A stretch of 64,000 nt of DNA from Phosphoribacter sp037045045 (GTDB taxonomy: Bacteria > Actinomycetota > Actinomycetes > Actinomycetales > Dermatophilaceae): the NCBI GenBank assembly GCA_037045045.1, contig JBAOHL010000005.1, forward strand, positions 1 to 64,000. The letters run 5' to 3'. The first letter of the stretch is position 1. Each line of letters begins with the position of its first letter. Position numbers and translations under genes: made by a program. The notes beneath the pieces are model-generated. The model was not told the origin of the DNA, did not search any database, and saw nothing but the letters and a program-made list of their open reading frames with translations. Positions 54,950-62,049 of the stretch are shown here, piece by piece.

Positions 54950-56428
54950 ATGCAGAAGCTGTCTGGGATCGACGAGATGTTCCTGGGCCTGGACACCGCA
55001 TACACCGTGGGGCACATCGCCGGGATCGGGCTGTTCACCGAGCCCAAGGGCCGGGGCCGGCGGCCCGACCGGGTCGAGTTCGTCCGCACCCGGATCGCCG
55101 AGCGGCTGCCCACGCTGCCGCCGCTGCGCTGGAAACTCGAGGGCACGCCGCTGGGCATGGACTCGCGCACGTGGGTCGAGGTCGAGCACGTCGATCTCGA
55201 CGTCCACATCCGGGGCGTGCGGATGCCGGAAGGCAGCAGCTACGAGGACTTCGTCGCCCGCATGGACGCGATCATGGAGATTCCCCTGGAGCGGGATCGT
55301 CCGATGTGGGAGATGTACGTCATCGAAGGCATCGCCGGGGGGCGGTACGCGTACCTGTTCAAGATCACCCACGGGGTGGCGGACGGCGCGACGCTGTGGA
55401 CGGTGTTCGACCACCTGTCCGACGAACCGGCACAGCGCGTCGAGGCCACCGCGCCGGATCCCGAGGAGGGGGCCAGCCCGCCGGTCCGCGTGGGTCGGGG
55501 TCTGGCCGGAGCCGCCAAGCGGCCGATGGCCCTCGCGCGGTTGTCCGGCCGGTTGCTCCAGTGGGCTGCCGGGGAGCTGCGCGAGGAGAAGCTCGCCGCG
55601 GTGCCGGCGACGCTTGCGCGGTTGGCTCCGGGGCGCCTCGGGCGTCCGCTCGCCGCAGTGGCCAACCGGCTCAACGGCGACGCCCCTGACGTGGCCCCGC
55701 TGTTCCCGACCGTCATGGCCCCGCCGAGCCCGTTCAACGGCAACCTCACGGGTCGGCTGTCCCTGGTCAACCTCGAGGTGCCGATCGCCGAGTTGCGCCG
55801 AGCCGGTCAGGTCGTCGGGGGGACGATCAACGACGGCCTGCTCGCCGCCGTGACCGGCGCGCTGCGCGACTACATGATCGACCACGGGGGAGCGGGCCAC
55901 GAACCCCTCATCACCTCGGTGCCGATCTCGTGGCGCACCGGCGCGGAGAAGGAACGGTGGGCCAACCAGATCTGGATGCTGTTCGTGCCGCTGCCCGTGC
56001 ACCTCGCCGACGCCCGCACCCGCCAGGCCGAGGTCCTGCGTCAGACCGCGATCGCCAAGGCGAACTGGGCCAAGATGCCCGCCCACCTGCTGCGCGAGGG
56101 CAGTGGCCTGTTGCCGGGCGAGCTCATGCGACCGGCCATGCAGGCCATGGTGAAGATCCCCGACCGGCTCACCCCACGGCTGTTCAACCTCAGTGTCTCC
56201 AACGTCAAGGGCCCGGCCCGCAAGCCGACGTACGACGGGGTGGAGATGGACAACTACCTCGTCTATGGCTTCCTCGCCCCAGGGGTGGGCCTGCTCATCG
56301 GCTGCATGAGCTACGCCGACATCTGCAACGTCACGCTGACCGGTTGCCCCGACGTCGTCACCGACCTGGCCGGGCTGAGCGAGCTGATCCGGGTCAACCT
56401 CGATGTGATCCTCGCCCAGGAGCCCTGA
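54950..56428 (+). CDS. WS/DGAT-family acyltransferase (first of tandem pair)
   Basis: 492 residues of the wax ester synthase/diacylglycerol acyltransferase family: MQKLSGIDEMFLGLDTAYTVGHIAGIGLF, PLERDRPMWEMYVIEG, and the C-terminal LFNLSVSNVKGPARKPTYDG. The active-site HHxxxDG reads THGVADG: the catalytic second His and the Asp-Gly are kept but the first His is Thr. The family esterifies acyl-CoA to diacylglycerol or long-chain alcohols, giving storage lipid. GAGGAG precedes the ATG. It shares high similarity with the next gene, pointing to tandem duplication. Confidence 0.9.
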   Translation: MQKLSGIDEMFLGLDTAYTVGHIAGIGLFTEPKGRGRRPDRVEFVRTRIAERLPTLPPLRWKLEGTPLGMDSRTWVEVEHVDLDVHIRGVRMPEGSSYEDFVARMDAIMEIPLERDRPMWEMYVIEGIAGGRYAYLFKITHGVADGATLWTVFDHLSDEPAQRVEATAPDPEEGASPPVRVGRGLAGAAKRPMALARLSGRLLQWAAGELREEKLAAVPATLARLAPGRLGRPLAAVANRLNGDAPDVAPLFPTVMAPPSPFNGNLTGRLSLVNLEVPIAELRRAGQVVGGTINDGLLAAVTGALRDYMIDHGGAGHEPLITSVPISWRTGAEKERWANQIWMLFVPLPVHLADARTRQAEVLRQTAIAKANWAKMPAHLLREGSGLLPGELMRPAMQAMVKIPDRLTPRLFNLSVSNVKGPARKPTYDGVEMDNYLVYGFLAPGVGLLIGCMSYADICNVTLTGCPDVVTDLAGLSELIRVNLDVILAQEP

Positions 56429-56558
56429 TGCCCGTTCCCGATCGCGATCCCACCCACTAGTTTGGTATGTAGCGCAGTGACCGGGCATTCGCGACCGCTG
56501 GGCCACTGATTCAACCGGATCATCACGAGGGTCGCCGACGACGAAGAAAGCAGGAGCG

Positions 56559-58043
56559 ATGCAAAGGGTTAGCGGGCTCGACGAGTTCTTCATGTGCCTG
56601 GACACCGAGAAGACGACGGGGCACATCGCAGGCATCGGGATCTTCACGCCCAAGAAGAAGTTCGACCACACCGACTTCATCCGGCAGCGGATCCTCGACC
56701 GCCTCCCGGTGCTGCCCCTGCTCAAGTGGAAGCTCGAGGGGACGCCGCTGGCTTTGGACTCGCGGCACTGGGTGACGATGGACCACCTCGACCTCGACCG
56801 CCACGTCCACACCGTCACCCTGCCCAAGCCGGGCACCGAGGACGTTTTCTGGGCCAAGCTCGACGAACTCATGGAGATCAACCTCGAACGTGACATCCCG
56901 ATGTGGCAGCTGTATGTCGTCGAGGGCATGGAGGGCGGCAAGTTCGCCTACGTCTTCAAGGTCAGCCACGGCCTCGCCGACGGCAGCGCCTTGTGGACGA
57001 TCTTCGACCACCTCTCCGACGACCCGCAGTTGCCGATGCACGAGATGCTCGGAGCCCCGACCGAGGGCGACCCGATGCCCAAGCGAATCAGCCGCGGCGT
57101 CCAGGGGGCACTGCGCAAGCCGGCCCGCACCGTGCGGCTGGGCCGCGAGCTCGGCGAGTGGTTCGTCGACGTGGCCAAGAAGGAGAAGATGGCCGCCGTC
57201 CCCGCCACGATCGCGCGGGTCCTGCCCGGGGGGATGAGCAAGCCGTTTGCCGCGGTCGCGAACAAGCTGGGCACGGCCGAGGGCACAGTCGCCTCGCTCT
57301 ACCCGAAGCTCAACGCCCCTAACAGCCCGTTCAACGGCAACTCCTCCGGCAAGACCCACCTGGTCTACGAGAAGGTGAAGATCTCCGACCTGCGCGCCGC
57401 GGGCAAGGTCGTCGGCGGCACGATCAACGACGCCGTCCTCGCGATCATGGCGTCGACGTTGCGCGACTACATGGAGGCGCACGGCGGGGTCGGCAACGAC
57501 CCGATCATCGCGGCGGTGCCCATCTCGTGGCGTTCGCCCTACGAGGTCGAGGGCAAGTGGGCCAACCAGGTGTGGATGCTCTTCATCCGCATCCCGGTGC
57601 ACCTGTCCGACCCAAAGGAGCGGCTCATCTTCTGCCACGACGAGATGGTCGTGGCCAAGGCGAACTGGGACAAGATGCCCTCGCACCTGCTGCGCGAGGC
57701 GTCCTCCCTCATGCCGCTTGACCTCGTCCTCAGCCCCGGCGTCAACGCGATGCTGCGCATCCCGAACAAGTTGGTGCCGCGGCAGTTCAACATCAGCGTC
57801 TCCAACGTCAAGGGCCCGACGAGCAAGCCGATCTTCAACGACCTCGTCATGGAGGACTACTTCGTCTACGGGTTCCTCTCGCCCGGCGCTGGCCTGTTGC
57901 TCGGCGGGATGAGCTACGGCGACCTGCTCAACCTCACGACGACCGCCGACCCCGGCATCGTCCCGGACGTCGAGACGTTCCCGGCCCTGCAACGCAAGGC
58001 CCTGGACGAGTTGCTCGCGTTGGCCAACGCCCGAGCCTCGTAA
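56559..58043 (+). CDS. WS/DGAT-family acyltransferase (second of tandem pair)
   Basis: 494 residues aligned along its whole length with the previous gene (MQRVSGLDEFFMCLDTEKTTGHIAGIGIF; LERDIPMWQLYVVEG; FNISVSNVKGPTSKP). The active-site motif is SHGLADG, so again the second His is conserved and the first is replaced, by Ser. It lies 130 bp after the first copy, with a putative promoter region between. The two may have different acyl-acceptor preferences. Confidence 0.9.
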   Translation: MQRVSGLDEFFMCLDTEKTTGHIAGIGIFTPKKKFDHTDFIRQRILDRLPVLPLLKWKLEGTPLALDSRHWVTMDHLDLDRHVHTVTLPKPGTEDVFWAKLDELMEINLERDIPMWQLYVVEGMEGGKFAYVFKVSHGLADGSALWTIFDHLSDDPQLPMHEMLGAPTEGDPMPKRISRGVQGALRKPARTVRLGRELGEWFVDVAKKEKMAAVPATIARVLPGGMSKPFAAVANKLGTAEGTVASLYPKLNAPNSPFNGNSSGKTHLVYEKVKISDLRAAGKVVGGTINDAVLAIMASTLRDYMEAHGGVGNDPIIAAVPISWRSPYEVEGKWANQVWMLFIRIPVHLSDPKERLIFCHDEMVVAKANWDKMPSHLLREASSLMPLDLVLSPGVNAMLRIPNKLVPRQFNISVSNVKGPTSKPIFNDLVMEDYFVYGFLSPGAGLLLGGMSYGDLLNLTTTADPGIVPDVETFPALQRKALDELLALANARAS

Positions 58044-58161
58044 CGCCCCGCTGATCGGTATGCCGTGTGCCCCCAACCCGGGGGTGCACGGCATACCGGC
58101 GTCCGGGCCTGCGTCGTCGTGTCGGGGCCGGTACGCGACGCGCTCTGGCAGGCTGAGCGGT

Positions 58162-58950
58162 ATGCCGCACGGCGCACGGGTATGGGTGCAAGGCCGACTC
58201 GTCCAACCGGACGATCCGGTGGTCGGGGCGCTCGACCACGGCCTCGTCGTCGGCGACGGGGTGTTCGAGGCGACCAAGATCGTCGACGGCCGTCCGTTCG
58301 CCCTCGGGCGCCACGACCGGCGGATGGACCGCTCGGTCGCGGGCCTTGGGCTACCGCCGGTCGACCACGCCCTGCTGCACCAGGGCATCGCGGCCGTGCT
58401 CGCCGATGGGCCCCCGATCGGCTTCGGCAAGCTGCGCTATTGGGTCACCGCGGGGACCAACACCCTGGGCACCGACCGCGCCCGCCCCCAGCTGCGCTAC
58501 TTCGTCGCGGCCGAGCCGCTGCCGCCCGGTCCCGCTTCCGGACCGGTGCACGTCGTGCACTGGACCCGCAACGAGCGCTCCGCGACAGTCGGACTGAAGA
58601 CGACCTCGTATGCCGACAACGTCGTCGCGCTGGCCGCGGCCCGGCGCCGCGGTGCGGTAGAGGCGCTGTTCGCCAACACCCGCGGGGACCTGTGCGAGGG
58701 CTCCGGATCCAACGTCTTCGTCGTTGTCGACGGACAGATCCTCACGCCCTCGCTGGAGTGCGGGCCGCTGGCCGGGGTGACCCGCGACCTCGTCCTGCAG
58801 TGGTGTGCCGCGGCGGGGATGCCGGTGCGCGAACGACGGCTGCCGCTGGACATCCTGCACACCGCCGACGAGGTCTTCCTCACCAGCTCGACGAAGGATG
58901 TCTTCCCCGTCGACGCGGTCGACCAGCGTCGGCTGGCCCCGGCCCGGTGA
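58162..58950 (+). CDS. Class IV aminotransferase (aminodeoxychorismate lyase-like), C-terminus frameshifted
   Basis: The visible frame codes 262 residues: VWVQGRLVQPDDPVVGALDHGLVVGDGVFEATK (PabC/IlvE N-terminus), TTSYADNVVALAAARRRGAVEALFAN with the PLP lysine replaced within the KTTSY segment (Lys just before TTSY), GSGSNVFVVVDG and EVFLTSSTKDVFPV. It then stops at LAPAR. One base added near 58940 would give LAPGPVTAAAADVF and a stop at 59006, as in family members. The ATG at 58162 lies inside a GGTATGCC motif. It probably makes p-aminobenzoate for folate, though D-amino-acid or branched-chain transamination is possible. Confidence 0.8.
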   Translation: MPHGARVWVQGRLVQPDDPVVGALDHGLVVGDGVFEATKIVDGRPFALGRHDRRMDRSVAGLGLPPVDHALLHQGIAAVLADGPPIGFGKLRYWVTAGTNTLGTDRARPQLRYFVAAEPLPPGPASGPVHVVHWTRNERSATVGLKTTSYADNVVALAAARRRGAVEALFANTRGDLCEGSGSNVFVVVDGQILTPSLECGPLAGVTRDLVLQWCAAAGMPVRERRLPLDILHTADEVFLTSSTKDVFPVDAVDQRRLAPAR

Positions 58951-59157
58951 CCGCCGCGGCGGCCGATGTGTTCCGCGCGCATGCGGCCGCCGACATCGAC
59001 CCCTGAGGCATGCCATGTCACCAGGCGGTCGGCCAGACGCGGCGTGCTGCCGATATCGTTGCCGCAGCCGGACGCGCCCGGCCACGCGGCATACCGGCCC
59101 GCGGTTTCGACTCGCGCGAGGCGACGGGTATCGTTTCCCCTCGCGGTCCAGCCGTTC

Positions 59158-59231
59158 GGACGTGTAGCTCAGTTGGTTAGAGCGTTCGCTTCACACGCGA
59201 GAGGTCGGGGGTTCGAGTCCCTCCACGTCCA
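59158..59231 (+). tRNA. tRNA-Val(CAC)
   Basis: Cloverleaf with acceptor GGACGTG/CACGTCC, D-arm GCTCAGTTGGTTAGAGC, anticodon stem TTCGC/GCGAG around TTCACAC (anticodon CAC) and T-arm GGGGG-TTCGAGT-CCCTC. CCA is encoded just after (59232-59234). Confidence 0.95.
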
Positions 59232-59359
59232 CCAGTGCCGGCCTTGGCACCACGTCGCCTCGTCCACCACCGCCTCGTCTCTCGGGTCGGCTCCGACCGA
59301 CCCCATGGGACGACGTCGATCCGGTTCCACCGTCGACGTCGCCGTGGTTGAGTAGCGGG

Positions 59360-60526
59360 ATGAGCTCGACGTCGATGCCGACCCGTCGGGTCGCCGTCGT
59401 GGGCGGCAACCGCATCCCGTTCATGCGCTCTGGGGGCGCGTATGCCGGCCTGAGCAACCAGGAATTACTCACCGCCGCCTTGCAGGGGCTGGTCGCCCGG
59501 TTCGACCTCGGCGGTCAACGGATCGGCGAGGTCGTCGCCGGCGCGGTACTCAAGCACAGCCGCGACTTCAACCTCGCCCGGGAGAGCGTCCTCGGGTCGA
59601 CGCTGTCGCCGACAACCCCGGCATACGACGTCCAGCAGGCCTGCGCGACCGGGCTGGAGGCGGCCGTCCTCGTCGCCAACAAGATCGCCCTCGGCCAGAT
59701 CGACTCCGGCATCGCCGGCGGGGCCGACAGCATCAGCGACAGCCCGCCGGTGCGGCCGGTCGAGCCGAGGACCGGGCTGTCGATGGGCCAGCACATGGCG
59801 GTGACCGCGCGCGCGTGGGGGATCACCCGAGAGGCGCAGGACGCCCTGGCCGCCGCCAGCCATCGTGGCCTCGCCGCGGCATACGAGCGGGGATTCTTCG
59901 ACGATCTCGTCACGCCGTATCTCGGGCACACCCGCGACGACACCCTGCGCGCAGACGCCTCCATGGAGTCGCTGGCTGCGCTCTCGCCGGTCTTCGGGGA
60001 CACCATGACGGCCGGCAACTGCACGCCGCTGACCGACGGTGCGTCGGTCGTCCTGTTGGCCAGCGAACAGTGGGCCGCCGAGCGGGGATTGACGCCGCTG
60101 GCCTGGTTCGTCGACGCGCAGACCGCAGCGGTCGACTACGTCGGCGGCGCCGAGGGAATGCTCATGGCTCCGGTCTACGCAATCGTGCCGCTGCTGGCGC
60201 GATTGGGGATGCGGTTGGACGAGTTCGTCGACGTCGAGATCCACGAGGCGTTCGCGGCGACGGTCCTGGCCACGCTCGCGGCGTGGGAGGACCCCGAGTT
60301 CTGCCGCACCCGCCTGGGTCTCGACGCGCCGGTCGGCCGGGTGGACCGCGAGCGGCTCAACGTCAACGGCTCGTCCCTGGCCGCCGGGCATCCGTTCGCG
60401 GCGTCGGGGGCCCGGATCCTCGCGGGCTTGGCCAAGTCGCTGCACGAGCGCGGCAGCGGGCGTGGGCTGGCCTCGATCTGCGCGGCCGGTGGTCAGGGCG
60501 TGCTCGCGGTTCTCGAGGCGGCCTGA
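59360..60526 (+). CDS. Acetyl-CoA C-acyltransferase (FadI-like thiolase)
   Basis: 388 residues. The nucleophile is in YDVQQACATGLEAAVLVAN, GGADSISDSPP follows, the histidine lies in VEIHEAFAATVLA, and the C-terminal cysteine is in LASICAAGGQGVLAVL. The first part (VAVVGGNRIPFMRSGGAYAGLSNQELL) matches FadI/trifunctional beta-subunit thiolases. It cleaves 3-ketoacyl-CoA. It is separate from the 26-kb thiolase operon and has no adjacent fadJ. I chose the ATG at 59360 because GCGGG precedes it; one codon group upstream is also possible. Confidence 0.9.
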   Translation: MSSTSMPTRRVAVVGGNRIPFMRSGGAYAGLSNQELLTAALQGLVARFDLGGQRIGEVVAGAVLKHSRDFNLARESVLGSTLSPTTPAYDVQQACATGLEAAVLVANKIALGQIDSGIAGGADSISDSPPVRPVEPRTGLSMGQHMAVTARAWGITREAQDALAAASHRGLAAAYERGFFDDLVTPYLGHTRDDTLRADASMESLAALSPVFGDTMTAGNCTPLTDGASVVLLASEQWAAERGLTPLAWFVDAQTAAVDYVGGAEGMLMAPVYAIVPLLARLGMRLDEFVDVEIHEAFAATVLATLAAWEDPEFCRTRLGLDAPVGRVDRERLNVNGSSLAAGHPFAASGARILAGLAKSLHERGSGRGLASICAAGGQGVLAVLEAA

Positions 60527-60535
60527 GCGTCGACC

Positions 60536-61711
60536 TCAGTCCCGTGGCCGCGTCGGTCCCGCGCCTCGGCCCTGCGCGACGGCCAGGGCGAGCACCGCGA
60601 GCAGCGGACCGGCGACGAGAAACACCACTGACGCTGCGCCCCGGTCCGCCGCCCCCGCCGCCAAGGCCACCCCAGTGGACTGCCCGATGAAGAGCATCCC
60701 CGCGAACAGCGTCACCGCTCGACCCCGGGCGTCGGGGGCCATCTGCGTCGCTCGGGTCTGCAGGATGCCGTGCAGCGTGTAGAACCCGGCACCGGCGACG
60801 AAGCACGCCGGCAGCGTCGGCCACCACACCGGGGTGACCGCGACGACGACGAGCGAGACCGCCAGCAGCGCCGCGGTCCACCGGGCCAGGCTCGCCTCGG
60901 TGTGGCGCAGGAGCAGTCGGGGCGCCAGACGGCTGTAGACGAACCCGCCCACGCCGAACAGGGCCAGCGCGGCACCAGCCAACGCCGTTCCGATGCCGAA
61001 CCGCTGGCCCAGTTGAGCGGGGACGAAGGCCAGGGCACCGAACATCGCCGCGCCTTCGACGGCCGTCAGAGCGAGCACCCACTGGACTGTGGGCAAGGCG
61101 AGTAGAGCCACGGTCGGCCCGATGCCGTTCCCTCGATCGTCGCCCGTCGCCGAAGCGCCAACCGTGGAGCCCCGGACGGCGTGCCCCAGCGCGATCCCGG
61201 CGATCGCGAATACCCCGGTGAGCAGCCAGAAGCACACCCGCCACCCGAACGTCTCGGTGATCCATGCGCCCAGCCACTGCCCGGCGACGGTGCCGGCGAC
61301 CGTGGCCGTGGTGAGCCTCGCCAACGTCTGCTGGCGCAGGGCGTACGGCACCGAATCGCCGATCCAGGCGATGCCCATCGGCACGATCCCCGCAGCCGCA
61401 GCACCCATGACGGCCCGGGCCGCCACCAACGCGTCGAACGAGGGGGCCAGCGCCACCAGGGCGGCGACGACCGCGCAGGCTCCGGCCGCGGCGACGACGA
61501 CCCGTAGCTTGCCGATCCGATCGCCCAAGGGACCGTAGCCGAGTTGGCACAGCCCGTATGCCACCGCGAACGCGGACACCACCCGCGAGGCCTCTCCGAC
61601 GCTCCGCCCGTATTCGTCGGCCAGGGTGAGCAGCATCGGGTCGCACCCGCGCATCGCCGCGAGTGACCCGAACGCCGCCAGCCCGACCAGCCGCAGCCGC
61701 CGGTCCAGCAC
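60536..61711 (-). CDS. MFS transporter (drug/sugar exporter-like)
   Basis: About 391 residues and twelve predicted helices. Motif A is YGPLGDRIGKLRVVV between helices 2 and 3, and GIAWIGDSVPYALRQQTLA lies between 4 and 5. It resembles DHA1-type efflux carriers. I chose the GTG at 61711 because GGAGGG lies 7 bp upstream; the frame stays open to 61825 but that part is Arg-rich and lacks a ribosome-binding site. It converges with the thiolase, 9 bp apart. Substrate unknown. Confidence 0.85.
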   Translation of the reverse strand: MLDRRLRLVGLAAFGSLAAMRGCDPMLLTLADEYGRSVGEASRVVSAFAVAYGLCQLGYGPLGDRIGKLRVVVAAAGACAVVAALVALAPSFDALVAARAVMGAAAAGIVPMGIAWIGDSVPYALRQQTLARLTTATVAGTVAGQWLGAWITETFGWRVCFWLLTGVFAIAGIALGHAVRGSTVGASATGDDRGNGIGPTVALLALPTVQWVLALTAVEGAAMFGALAFVPAQLGQRFGIGTALAGAALALFGVGGFVYSRLAPRLLLRHTEASLARWTAALLAVSLVVVAVTPVWWPTLPACFVAGAGFYTLHGILQTRATQMAPDARGRAVTLFAGMLFIGQSTGVALAAGAADRGAASVVFLVAGPLLAVLALAVAQGRGAGPTRPRD

Positions 61712-62049
61712 CGCCGAGCCCTCCACGGCCAGCCATGATGCCCTACCCGCACGGGCCCCAGGTGTCGGGGCACTTGTGCGGCGTTGTGGCAGGTCCGACC
61801 TGCCACGGCGCGACGGATCTGCCACAGCGCGACGCTGCTGCCACGAAGCCCGCCCGCTCCGATCTGCCCGCGAGCCCGCCCCGCTCCTTCATGCACAGCC
61901 CGCCAGCTCGGATCTGCCAACGCAGCCCGGCGGATCTCTGCCACCAAGCCCGCCGGCTCCGGGGAGCGCCCTGCCGACGTCGCTCACCCGCGGCGGTCGG
62001 CTGCGGATAGCCTTGGTCCGCCCACGTCGACCGAACCAGGAGCACCACC
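61712..62049. other. Gene-free stretch with degenerate GATCTGCC repeats and an inverted repeat
   Basis: About 340 bp without a convincing gene. It contains the perfect inverted repeat TGGCAGGT-CCG-ACCTGCCA at 61787-61805. It also has several copies of a degenerate unit around GATCTGCC(A/C)NNGCG...AGCCCGCC between 61805 and 61960. The 19-bp palindrome could be an operator for the MFS gene. The repeats may be slippage-derived. Confidence 0.55.

Noticed and set aside
54632..58430. Long minus-strand ORFs opposite the two acyltransferases
   Set aside because: Antisense shadows of the WS/DGAT genes with no recognisable domains.
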